Part shown: positions 13,894-28,100 of the stretch, piece by piece
How positions within the stretch are numbered: the first letter of the stretch is position 1
How the letters are laid out: every line of letters starts with the position of its first letter
Assembly (NCBI GenBank): GCA_033980235.1
Contig: CM067067.1
Span: forward strand, 3,153,001-3,217,000
DNA: 64,000 bases
Direction: 5' to 3'
Source of the DNA: Diadema setosum
Lineage: Eukaryota > Echinodermata > Echinoidea > Diadematoida > Diadematidae
Notes under the pieces: generated by a model
The model's input: only the letters and a program-made list of their open reading frames with translations
Database searches by the model: none
What the model was told of the DNA's origin: nothing
Translations under genes and position numbers: made by a program

Positions 13894-16800
13894 TTATCAT
13901 TATTATTATTGTTATTATTATCATCATTATTACTATCATCATCATCATCACCATCATCATCATTATTATTATTATGTCATGTATTATTATCTTTATTACT
14001 ATTATCTTTATTTATATTGACATTCTCATCATTATCTGTAAAAGCTTCTCACCCATTGATTTCTTTGAGATGTTCTTCTACCTGTAGCTTACACTTGGCA
14101 ATGCCTGTCCAGGGAGACACTTTGCCTTCTTCACTGCTGGCTTTCTGGGGTTTGGTTTTTATCCAAAAAAAAAAAAAAATGAGACAAAGACCATTAAAAC
14201 TTGAATTCAAAGATGGATTGACAAAAAAAAAATAAACAGGGATACTTTCACTAATGACCTGCATATTTTCCCACATCAATGATAAAGGTGAAAGTGATAC
14301 ATGTATGCCTGTAAAATTAGTTTCAACCAACACAAATCACAAACTGTATATCACAGTATCAAGTCGGACTACAGACAAGGAAATGTAGATTTTGAAGTCA
14401 TATCCTGACATATTAAACATGCCTGAGCACAACAACAATATCAAATTACACTCATCAACTCAGCAATGATAGATACTGATCAAATTGCGGGGATTTTAAT
14501 ACCGGTACTCACAATGCATCAATACCATACTTAAGTAGACAAAAGATTTGTGCCAATGGGACACTTCACATCACACTAAACTGCTGATATAACATAACCC
14601 TTCCAGACACGTCATATCAAAATGCCGTATACTTTGCATAAATACAGATCATCACTGGCAATCCCCCTCAGTCTCTACCTTGTCTGAAGAATACACCTGT
14701 CCTGTTGATATCTCAATGTACTTTTTGACATTTCTGCTCGCAGCTTCCCTGGCACAATTCAGGCTTAGCTTCACGATGCCTTCTTCATAAATCTGCCCAT
14801 AGAAACATGAAAGAAAAAAACAAAAGACATCACCTGTAAGATGTAAAATACTTCTCTGTTGTCATCTAAAGTTAGTGTATTACATCTTTTTAGATTGTCC
14901 ACACCCTTTATCTCTCTGATGGAAACCAAATACATCTCCTTTCAAATATGGGTCCCTCGGAACAAAAAGTTATTTGTCATGAGATGACATCCTAAACAGA
15001 GAAACAAAAATGTTTCCCTTGAACAAAACAACTGAAAATTTCCGGGTAGCTAGGTTCTAGGGTGCTAAGTATTTTCACCTGGAAATCTACAACATACATT
15101 GAAGAGGTAGGAATCATCTCTTAAACTAACTAGAAATGTCGCATTGGTGACTGGTATGCCTCCGCCATAATGCATGATTTTCCTAATAGGTCTAGATAGT
15201 ACATGTGGACAATGTGTGATTACATTTTCACAAAATTGGCAAAATATTGAAATGACAAGTTTGTCACAAATGTGTTGAATGTTCACCTTCCTTGACCTAG
15301 GTTTAATTGGATGAATAGGAGAGCATGTATCTAGGGATTTAAGGACTTTAACTCGACTTTGACCCATTCATACATTTAGGCATTGAGTAATTTTCAAGGT
15401 ACAGGTGTGGAGAAAAAGTGCAATTTCTGAATTGAATAGTAAATTGTTACCATTTTCATCTGGCCCTTGACCCTAAAATTCATAAGATAATCACTTTCAG
15501 GTAGAACATGCATAATATGTACTAAGTTTCAAGATAACTTGAGCCACTTCCGAGATATGGAGGAAAAAGTTAGTTCAGCACTTTCAATTGATCTTTGACC
15601 TTTTGACCTTTGAGGCAAAAAAAGAAGAAAAAAAAAACTTTCCAGAGAATTTCTATTAGGTTACACATGTATGCATACACCAAGTGTAAAAAAAAAAAAT
15701 AACCCTGCTGGCATTGCATGATAGGAGGGAAATAGTAAAATTTTGAAGTGTTGCACTTGACCTTTGACCCCTGACCTTTGACCACATGAACCCTACATTC
15801 TCTAGATAATCACTTCCAGTCAGTATATGTATATACTATGTTCCATGAAGATACCTTGAACAATTTTCCAAGGTATGGAGAAAAAAAAAGAAGTTTTAAT
15901 ATTTTTACTTGACCTTTTGACCTTTGACCTCTGACCTCATGACCCAAACTTTCACCAGAGAATCTTAATTGGGTAATACATGTATACACTAAGTTTCAAG
16001 AAAATATCTTCAGGCATTCAATAGATATGGTGGAAATAGTAAAATTTTATGTATTTGACCCTGACCTTTTGACCTTTGACCTTTGACCTCATGACCCAAA
16101 CTTTCACCAGAGAGTCTTAATTGGGTAATACATGTATACACTAAGTTTCAAGAAAATACCTTCAGGCATTCAATAGATATGGTGGAAATAGTGAAATTTT
16201 ATGTATTTGACCTTGAGCATGTGCACCCAAAAGTTGATAGGCACAACTTCACCCCCTAATACACATACATGCCAAGTTTCATTAGGATACCTCAACAGGT
16301 TTTGATAGTTACCTTGTCCACAAAATTCATTACGGACGGACGGAAGGACGGACGGACGGACGGACGGACGGACAGACAACCCGAAAACATAATGCCTCCG
16401 GCACCACTTCGTGGCGGAGGCATAATAAACAAGTTTTTAGGAATAGGAAAAAAAAATATCAAGAATCAATTTTACCCAAAAGGTTATCTCATTCAAAAGG
16501 GGGCGTACCAAACATAGAAATCAAATTTGAGGACATATCATAACAGTTTGGCTGTCGGGAAGAGCATTCTACAATTTTAGATTTTCATAACAAACTTATA
16601 TATTGTATTCAAACTAATAGATATCCACATGAAAACTGTCTCAAGCTTGAAACAAACCTAGAAGACATGAAGAGACTGAGCTTTTTAGACTGCTTGATAT
16701 GAAAATCCCAGAAGATGTTGCCTTTCTTCTGTATTTATTTCTTATTTAATAAAATCACTATTCACAGCATTTACCCGGGGCAATTCATTATCGAGCATAT

Positions 16801-19800
16801 AAACTTTGATAGTAGTGGTGCATTTTTTGGAAATTCACCTTCATTTTAGTTTAAAGTCGGTAAGTTGATATCAAAAGACTCACAAACTCCTAAGCATTTT
16901 CATGGTGATTTGATCACTCTGTCTCTTTGAAAGCAAGTGAAAGCCACACCAGTTATGACATCTGCAGCTCAGTTAAAAATAGGCTCTCAACAGTGCAATG
17001 TGATAAACTTTACTCCCAGAATAAATCAAATCAAGAGATTCAAACAACATGCTACTCTTTAGTACTTTCTCAAATTGTTACCAGGTTTTATGCAGCTTTC
17101 TCTGAGTTCACAGAATGTCATGTGTGCATTGTAATTATAAAGCATCAACACAGACAGAGACCATCTCTGCCAGCACATCACGTGCATTGACTTGATATGT
17201 TTTCAAAGGAAATGTTTAATGTCTGTACATATGATCAGACTGCTTTATTCTATAAATCAGGCAATACTTAAATAGAAAAAGGAAAAAACAGTATACCATC
17301 TTTTAGCGATCGTAGTTGTTTTCCGAAAAATAAAGGCAAACCCATTCCTAACAGGCCAATATCTTCAAATGTGGAGCCAGATATCTTCAAATGTGGAGTA
17401 ATTTGTGAGATATTGACGAAAGTCCATGCTCTGTGGTGCAGGCTTTACATAAGTTTACAAAAATTCTGAAGCACTCACATAAAATACAAAATATAGCAGC
17501 TATTAGAGCAAAATGATAAATTCTTCCTTCATAATGCAGACTTTAAAAACATTGAGATGCTGCATATAGCAATGAAGGGACATGAAACTCAGATGATGTT
17601 GGCATTATTACAGAGAAGAATATAGAACTTAATGTTATACAAACTTCAACTCACAATTACACACCAAAACTGTGAATAAAGGCAATTCATTCTGTGGCTT
17701 TTTCCTCAAGACTTTTAATCTTTATGCGTGTATGGCTGCTAGAAACTAATATAAAACTCCAGGGCACGCATAAATTCTTTACAAAATTGATTAACGTGAA
17801 TCATATGTCTGTTTCTTTTCTTTATATGAAATCAATGTCATCTACCATTATTTTGTAGAAGTTAAAAAACACTACAAAACTGGAAATAGGTAAAAGCTGC
17901 AACAGTGCAGGTTCATGTTCTGAGAACTTGCCCAAACATTCCCAGCTTTGCTACATGTAATTATGCGTGAAATAGCCCCTCCTGTCGTACACCCTTTGAC
18001 ATACCTCCTCTGTCCTCCCGTACTGAGTCTCTGCCGCTAGATTGACGACAATATCAAATGAGTCATCACCATCGGAGAATGCAGATTTCACAGACGCTGT
18101 GACAGAAATACACCATGTGGCAAACATGAGCTTCTTTAAAGATGCCATTTAAAAAACAGGCCTGGTATTTCAAGTATTTGGAAATTTCACAACCACAATT
18201 TAATAGCTGTACCATGAAGTTTTTATTACTTTTTAATTCCAGAAAAGTTGCCCTTATATGCTAAAATTGAAGTCTTAAACTGATTTAAAATTGAGCTGAT
18301 ACATCCACATTTTTCAATTGGCCAATCACCTTAATTCAGTTCTATAATAGAATGATAACAAGTAGTTGTTAAGAAAAAAACAACAAAGACATGTAATATA
18401 GAAGAAAAAGAAAGAGAGCGAGAAAAGAGAGCAGTATATAAATTGTAGGCACAGAGAATAACAGCATATACATTTTAGAGATTTAAAGTTCACCGTGTAG
18501 AAGGAAGAAAAATTACAGGGTGCGAAAGATAATGCGACATAATATCACACATACAGACATGAACAAACACTGAAACACGGCAGAAGAGGCAAATATAGTA
18601 TACCTCCCTCACTATGAGTCATACATTGGCCTGTCTCCTGACAAGATCAGCTTTCATTAACCAGCACACACTGCAAAGAATTGCCGTAGCTAATAGTATG
18701 CTAATACCAAATTTTCTCTGCGTCTGAAAACTGAAGCTATAAATACAATCATGCAAATCATACATCTCCTTAAAATGAAGAGAATGAGGTAGTTGTGAGT
18801 GAGCATAAACAAGTATATATCTCACTTTCTCTTTCTCTCTCTGCATCCTCTACCCCCCCCCCCCATCTCTTCATTTCTCTCTTCTCTCTCATGTGTGACT
18901 AACAACCTCTCCCTGCTGTTTTATAACAATGAGAGATTGAAGAATATTTTGATGCTTTGCAGGATTACAACTTAATTTCACATAAATGTCTACAGTATTT
19001 ATTTCAATGTAATAGAAATTGTAATTACTTTAAAAGTGGATATTTTCATGCGACTAATTTTTCACACTCGGCCGAGTAAAAACAGTTTCTGTGTTTTTAA
19101 TTCCTCGGAATCAAGACCTCAACTACTGGAACAAATATTAAGCCAAAATATTTGTGTGCTTTTATTTTCATGCTAGTTTCTGGTTGCGCAAAATGCACTA
19201 AAATTATAACACCACGAAAATTTCCACTTTTACAGTAAATGAAAATATACAGAATCACATAATCGTCTGATGAGAATGATAAGGGCGTTAAGTTGCCACT
19301 AAACCCATAGTGTTCGAGACAACTTAACGCCCTTCTCATTCTCAACAGACGATATTAGAATTTAGGTATGATAGCAACTCAAGTAACAGCCTGAATGAGA
19401 GACTACACACAGCAGCACATGTTACACACCACACAGTCCAGCTGGTGACAATACCACCTAGGTGAGTGAAATAATGTGCCTTTTCCCCACTTCAATACTT
19501 ACCTTGGTTTTTCAGATTGGCAGAGACGAAATCCACACTTTTAAATACTTCCTGTAATAGGAAACCACAAAGATAAATTGCTGCCTTGTGAATTGCATTA
19601 TACCTTACTTCGCTCTTAAAGGGCATGTTCAGATGGCCACTACTAGTGAACTCTTTGATGTTACGGACATGATTATTGATAGAGTAATGATACTTTAATA
19701 CCATTTTCTATCTTTTTTGAACTTGAAAGATATGTGTAATCTAGTGTCAATTTGTGAGAGAAATGTGCAAGAGTTAAGGTCATCAACTGGTACTGCAGTA

Positions 19801-22800
19801 ATTTTCAACAAAATTATGATTTTGATGGAAAATCAGACTTCTTCATACAGAATTGAATAACTTTATTGATTGATTGACTGATTGATTGATTTATTTATGT
19901 ATTCATTCATTTTATCTATTTATTCAGAGATTTATTTATTCATTTATTCCTTCAATTTCTATGGTAGTATATGTAGGACAGCTACAGGAACACATCATAT
20001 GACCACTAATATAAAACCCTATCTCTTGGATTGTTTTAAACACAGCTTCCTCTTTCTGGAAAAATAAGGTTTTAAACTTCAGCCTTCAGTTCTTAACTAA
20101 ATTTTTTCTTCCATACAAAACGCAATGACAATCACGTTTTCCCTGGAAAAACACAAATATTTATGGCAAAATGAGAATACTGAAGAATATCACATGACAA
20201 GATTATTACTTTAGAACTAAATATATGTATCATATTACATACCACGAGAGTATGTTATCCAATACATTCATATTTTATTACATGGTTCTGGGTACATTTT
20301 CCTGCACATCTCTAACGAACAAAGATTATACAAAATCAACAGCAACAAAATATGGCAAACCACACAAAATGGAAGAGCATGCACTCAGCCACTGGGACAA
20401 TCATAATGCAGTTACTGCGTGGGGGATTTGTAGGCTTTAAGAAGTTCAAATTAAGGTCACAAAGAACAGCTTATGAAAATGGTTTCAGAATCTTTAGGAG
20501 AGGCAAGTACTTGAGAACCTGCAATTGCACCTATCAAAAAAAAAAAGAAACTTTCGTTTTGTTCAATTTTCAGCAAGTCTACTGTAGAAACAGTGAAATA
20601 TGTCCAGTTTCAAGGAAGATCAAGTTAAATATTGAGAACAGAATACTGAACCAGTGGTAATTGACAGTGATTTCATCCCTTTGCCTGCACAAAAATTTTC
20701 CATCGGACTTTAATTTTTGATTTAAATCATTGGCAGCAAACTCTGTCAAAGTTGTAGTGACTTTGCAGCAATGACTTATTCAAATGGAAAATTTTGTAGT
20801 TTTAAACTACTGACATCGCATGATCTCTATATTCTTTGCACTCAATTCAAAGGGAAACTTGTAAACTGCAAACATCATTATATATATCAGCTAATTTCAA
20901 ATGTGATTTTGACCAATATTATCATTCTAATGAAACATAATAATTCTGACATTCCACTATTTCTTGCCTTTCTGTCTGGTTTCACTGAAACTTCTACTTC
21001 CTCAATTCATTTTGCATGATTTTGTTCTGTATACAGTAAAGCAAGATATTTTCACGACATGAAATATTCACGAACTGGAGACAACGGAATTCTTTGGGGC
21101 ATGAGATTTTCACAAATTGCCACTGGCATTCAATGCGTATGGTGTAGACAAAATCTTTTGTGTGTATTTTAATTTTGTGAATCTTGGCTCTAGCTAAATT
21201 TGCAAAATTGAAATGCATGCAAACATTCCTTGTTTAACACTATAAATTTCACATGGAGAGGAATTTTACTGAGACCTGGGGGGCGTTTCATGAAGGAACT
21301 TGTCGGATAAAATATCTGACAAGTCAATTATATCCAACAAGTTTTGAGAAATTCTTTAGTCTGAGTGGCTGATTTCTCTGAACTTGTCGGATATAATTGA
21401 CTTGTCGACATTTTATCCGACAAGTTCCTTCATGAAACGCCCCCCTGAACACACAATGTATAATGCATAAATGTACAATTAACACTTCTTCTTTTTCCTT
21501 TAACCCGTTGAGGACGAGTCCCGAGTATACTCGGGCAAGCGTCTATGGGAAATGCATGTTGTAGCAAAATCAAGCCGTCCTCAACGGGTTAAAATGTGAG
21601 TCATTGGAGATTTATACAGATGATTTTAAGATAAATGCTCTTGCTTTAATCTCATCTTAAGTCAACTTTCTTACCGAGCAGTAATGGAAAATCAGCTTTT
21701 TGTGCAATGAACAATATTGGAACCAGGTTTCTCTGAACCATATGTGCATGATTACCTGTGAAATGGGATTGCAACAGTATCTATTCCCAGTCTATCATGA
21801 ACAATAATATATTTAGAACTGTTCAGTCAACTACTCATTTACTGATGTTGCAAGCACATAAACCTTTGCAAAATTAAGTTTGAAGTCACTGCATGACCAC
21901 GTTTTGAAGAACTCAATTTATGACCTGCATTGAATTTACTGTGGTGCACTGTTCATTCCAGTTTTTTTATCATCCTTGTGAAAACATAATTCAATAAATC
22001 ATATTTAGCTCAGCTGATGACTATTGAAACATATAAGAAGGAATCAATGAGGGGCCACACCAATGCATCCCACCATAGTCTGTTCCTTCCTCGAAAAGAA
22101 AACCAAAACCAAAAGAAAAGAAAGCGGAATATATTTGTTGTAATAATATTCTGGACGCCTCACCAATTTTGCCACATCAACTTCAAACATCCTTCCTTCC
22201 TTGTCCTATTATAAATGCACCCCCCCCCCCCCCACCAACACATCCACACTACCATTATTGTAGCTTATTAACTCTTCAATGTTAGTAAACATCACCATTT
22301 GGCAAAGTTTCTGAAAGTAGGAATCTCTTCTTCCTTATTTTCTGAAAGAAATGGAAGTATTTCTTTTCTTCAAAGCAAAGCATTTGATGGCTAGATGCCT
22401 ACATTTGATTCCAAAATGTATTTGGAAGCATCAGCACTCAAATGCTCCACTGCAGTACTTAGGAAGAATTTTTGCACACAAAGTAAAAAAAAAAAAACTC
22501 CTTGAAATTTTCTGCTATAATATTCCAACATTATGTCTTCACAAACGAAATCCTGCTTTCATCAGAATATCAACGTTTTCTCTTTGACAAATGCTTGAAA
22601 ATTACAGACCCTTAGTAATGAGGGGACATTATGAACTCTTCACACTCTTACCCCCCCCCCCCCATTTCATTCTAGTTAACAATAGCAGCTGACTGATCTC
22701 ATGAATATTCATGAGACTTGTGATCCATTTCTCACCTTATGTCTGCTGTTCATCCATGCCATTTCAGGCGGAGTCTTGTCTGCAACTCTGATCTGAAATA

Positions 22801-25132
22801 AAGACAATAATAAAAACACCATAATTATACAAAATGCAGCAGTGGGCAAGGTATTACTAACAATTTTCCCCAACTTGCCTGGATGGATATTTGGGCAAGG
22901 CTCCCAAGCTTTTTATGGGCATGTGCTTATTCATATTGCTATTAAACACATCAGAGAATTTAGGTTGGCTTGCAGCGCTTTTGAGTGGCCACTAGGAAAT
23001 TATATTCACAGCTTCCTGTCACCATACAAACGAATCAAAACTAGCAAATTTACCATAAAATTTCAATAGCAAGCAGCTGTGGTACATGCCAGCAGGAATG
23101 GCTGGAGAGCTACTCTTGAGAAACAAAGGGAACATCAATGGCAGGTCTGGAGTCAATTATCCGCACCAGCTGACAATTTAAAGGGGCAAGTCACAAGTAC
23201 TGTAAAACAAACAATGTTCACATACATTTTAATTTGCGAATTTCGCGAGAGCCAAGTTTACGAAACTAAAATGCATGCAAAAGTTCTTGTCTACACTGTA
23301 TGCATTGAATGTTAGAGGCAACTCGCGAAAACTTCATGCCGCAAAAAAGGCTGTCGGCTCCAATTTGCGAAAAATATTGTGTTTCACAGTATCTGATTTG
23401 CAATACCACAACCACAGAAGAAATACGATTATGCATATTCTTATGGAGGAATTCATGCTGGTATCATAATGCACTGCTTGTCCAAGCTGAGAAAATGGTG
23501 CATCCTACCCATTATTGAGGTCACTATTAAATATAACATTATGTGCCCGGAAGAACGACACGAACACACGCAATTTAAGGAAGATGTGCCCATGAGAATG
23601 ATGTGATCATGAGGCACGTATTATACTTATGAGCCTTGCCAGTATTCGCATCGTTCTCCCGGGCACACCCTCATTGAATCATGTGCGTTTGCATCGTTCT
23701 CCCGAGCACATGACAATAACTTCTTCCCAAGGTTTGCCTCTGTTTTGCATATAGTCTTCCAATGAAAAAATTGTAGCTGAAAACATTTTCATTAACTGCA
23801 CTAGTACCATTTCTTTTCTTCTTTTTTTTTTCTTTTTTTTTTGCAAGCTAACAGGAAAGAGAAACTCATTTCTGGCAGGTTGAAATCATAACACGCATTC
23901 TGAAACATGAATACATTATATTTTGATTAAATTATTACATCATCTCAAGAGGTCTTGTGTGAATATTGAAGAAGCTGTTACTGTTTTTTTTTTTCACAGC
24001 TTTTAGGCCTAATCTTGCTCTTTTTTCCCCCAATTTTCACATGCAGGTTAAAATCTGAAATGTTCTGCAAAATAATAAAGTGTAAACCAATTTGTTTTGC
24101 ATCACTGCACACATATCACAAAGACACCACCTAATCACAATACCATAGCCCTTACCACTAATGCTAGTATCTTTGACACACTTTCATAACACAGACACTG
24201 TGCCTTAATTGCACTCGAAATCACCGTTTGGTTAATTAGGTGCTTGTACGCATTGCCTATCGGTGAATGGATTTTTTTTTTTAATTGTTCTTTACTAATA
24301 GCATGGTAATTAGCCACAGCCCATCTCATTACAGCTGACATTATTCTATCCAGTTACCCATACTCTTTCAAAAGAGTCATTTAATGATGCTTCCCTTGGA
24401 TTAACCCATTGAGGACTAGCTGATTTTCCTCTAACATGCATTTTTAATAAACATCTGCCCAAGTATGCACGGGACTAGTCTGCAACTAGTTAATTCTATC
24501 AGTTAATTGTCTTTTCGAGGCACACATCATACTAATAAAACTCAGACCTCAGGCTCAGTAATTGGTGTTGTAGTTCTGTCATTTCTATGACAAGGAAGAG
24601 AAAACAGCTGATTATTCTGCCATTACAGATGTTTGAACTACCTTTGGGGTCATATGATCCAGGTTTCACACAACTAATCAATTAAAGCACAATTCCACAC
24701 CAGCCATGTCTACATGTAAGCTGGCTTGGATAGAGTAAATCAGAAAAAAGGGAATGGTAAAGGTTTCATCAGAGTTGGGCCTAAAATTACAAAGTCATGG
24801 AGACTTCAAGTTTCTCTATAATGTTGTGATTTTATAAATCTGTAAGATTGGTTGCTCGTAATTATTAAGGATCTATATAGATTTAATATGTATATTCACA
24901 AACTGAGATTGTGCACTGTATTACATAATCATTATTAGCTTGGTATAGTAATAAATACATTGTATGTTCACTGTACTACACTGGTCAGTACTGAACTAAT
25001 ATTCTGTATTGTTGTGCTACATCATTATGTTTTCAATTAACTAGCCACTCATTCCAAGAAATAAATATATCCACTAACCACTCAATCTAGTAACCACTCA
25101 TTCTAATAATAATAATAAAAAAACAACTATAT

Positions 25133-25196
<64 letters not shown>

Positions 25197-28100
25197 TTAT
25201 ATATATAAACATATATAACCATTCATTCTAACAAATACATTGCACTTGAAAATGACTTGATTCTGCATCTTAATATTTCCTCTTTTATTCAGAACGCAGA
25301 AGCATCTGAACCAAACACATAAATAAACAAACAAAAACTATAAAATATAATCACAAACCATACACCATATACTCCCCCCCCCCCATCATTTCAGAGGGTT
25401 GAATATCATTCATTTTGATACTCCAATCAAAATATCTCACCAGTGCCTACATCTGTACATTGTCCCTACAAAACACAATATGCCATATCTGCTCTACAGG
25501 ACAATTAAATCCACTATGAGGTAGGACAGACATCCAGGGAGACAGAATATCGAATATATTCTGTTTGGCAGTGACATGTCTTTGACAGTTAACAATTTTC
25601 TGTCTTCCCTTCCCTTCATGCTCAGTTTCTCACTCAGCGTGACAGCATTATTACATTATTCACTTCAGAGACAAAAAACTATCCAGGCAATGGGTGGGGT
25701 ATTATGCCGATGGCGGAATTAATCTGTCGCCCCATATTGGAGCTTAGACTCCTACAAGGCTGTATTTTGATAAATTTTTGGCATTTATGTCCATGCAAAA
25801 ACTATTGAAAGTCCTTTGTTCATACGTGACAGCTGAAAGTAAGTTCTCTAAATGCATTGCCTTTAACAAACATTTATTCAATGGCAATATCAAAACAAAT
25901 TGATCAACACATATTCATCTGCATTTATGACAATGGTACTGGTACTGGTATTGATGTCAATATCTGATTCATCGATTAATTGAAAGGTCATTTGCTTCAG
26001 TGCACTCATTACCGTCGGGCCATGCTACAATTTGACATGATACAGCAAGCAATATAATGTTGTGTAGTGTTTTACATGCCTTTAGAATGTTAATACATCT
26101 GGATAGTCTCAAACACTAGACACCTCTCATACCCATATGTATATATCAAAGAGAGTATTTCATTGCATTTAATTAAGATCTTAGCACACATTTGTTTACA
26201 TCTTTTGCACCTTTTTATGGGTGGACTGACAGTGTATTAAGATTCAGGAAAACAACAGTACAAAATAAAGTAGAATCAGACTTTTCCTGTGCTAATAAGA
26301 CAGACCATATAGTACATGCTTTAGCAAGCTTTTGACAAGCAAATTGCTTTGATGTCTACTTTCTCTAATCCATTTTTGTGTTGAATTAAACGGTTAGGGC
26401 CTACCTATTGTATACCTAGCATTGAAACCAACTTAATTCCCACATTGCCATTCCAAAAGTGGGGTATTGATAATCAGAACAAAATTGTACTTATCAAGAT
26501 ATTGTCAGCTGAGATGAGAATGAGAAAATGAGAAGGGTGCTACTGCATTCTCAGATTTGAGCATAAGAAAAAAACAAAACAGCCCATGTTCATGTAATAA
26601 CAAGTTTAATTTTCCAAACCAAAAGTGGGTAGATTTACAAGCATTGTTCAAAACATTTGGTAAAATAGTGCCCTGGTAGTTTTAATTTTTAACATTTTAC
26701 TGAAAATGAAAATAATTTAAAATGTATACCATAATGCAGAGAAAATCAAGCTCTATAATGTGACACCAATAACTCAATTCCCCCCCCCCCCCCATTGTGA
26801 TAACGCCCTTCTGAGCTGATTATATATATTGTTGCACCATTTCTTGTCAAAAAAAAAAAGTCTTTCAAAATCATCAGGGTCTTTTCTCATTTTTCCACAC
26901 ACAAAGTAAGCCCACATTACAGATTTCTACTAGTAAGTTGCCAGTCAGTCAATTGATTGATGTACTATCTTAATGCAATCCAATCACGCTCAGACTGTCT
27001 ATGATATTGCACATGGGCGGCATCCACAGTACGAAACCTCCATGTGGATATTTCGTACCTCCATGTGGATACGAGGAAGATGCTTTCCCCGGTATTCTCC
27101 CCCGTCATCATTTCCACCTTCACCCCTAAGCACCCTGTTTCCATAATCAACCATCCCTCCCTCTCAAAATAGATTAGCCGACGACGTGGCCCGTCTGGGG
27201 TCTTTCAACGACTGAACACAGTGCACTAAGGACCAGTGCAACCTTGTGTGTACACACTCACACACACGCGCACACACACACACACAAACACTCACAAACG
27301 CACACACAAACACAGATAATATGCACAGGAAAAATCATTTTAAAGGTTGTCTCCCTCATCTTGTGTCGAACCTGAATGTCAGATGAGTTCATCAGACCAG
27401 ATAATGATGAGTCAGTGAGTAATCTTTCAGCAAAACTGCTATATTGCTCAAATTGAAACCAAGAGAAACTAAGAATATGATGGTGGAAAACGAGGTTACC
27501 AAGATATCCATTTACCGTAAATACATGGACAGTCAGGGGCATTTTCTTTTCTTACATTAAAAACTATGAACAGGATTCATCTGAAAGAAGACACAAGCTA
27601 TTTACTTTTTCGTTTCATATTACAGAGTTCAATTTCTTGGCATTGGTATATGTGTGGCTTCACTGGAGAGATCTTGAGTAGGTGTTATGGTAATACTCCA
27701 CGATGTGGCTGTCTTAATGCAGGAACATAGTGTGAAATAAACCAGCGCCAGCTGAACCCATCAGGTGGATTATTCAGCTTGGATCACTGATATCCATAAA
27801 CAGACAAACTAATGTCACTGCATACACAAAGTGTGAGTGGAGCTATGGGGAAATGACATGAATAAATTCATGCTGAATTTTCCAATATTCCATGTTCTAT
27901 ATTTTCCAAGTTTTCCCTCAAAATATCCTATTTTCAAAGTGCATATTTATGAGGATGTACTGCACCTCACAACAGCTCTCTTCAACACCAATACTTTTTT
28001 TTTACCATTGTCTATAATAGTCTTCAATGTGGTCTTGTTGACACCACACAAAAGTGCTTTGACCACAATCATTTCATGAAGCCCAAAGTTTGTTTTTCAT

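Noticed and set aside
13499..14235. Long Tyr-, Ile- and Leu-rich reading frames in several frames
   Set aside because: They are translations of the ATT/ATC microsatellite and exist in every frame without stops. They are not genes.
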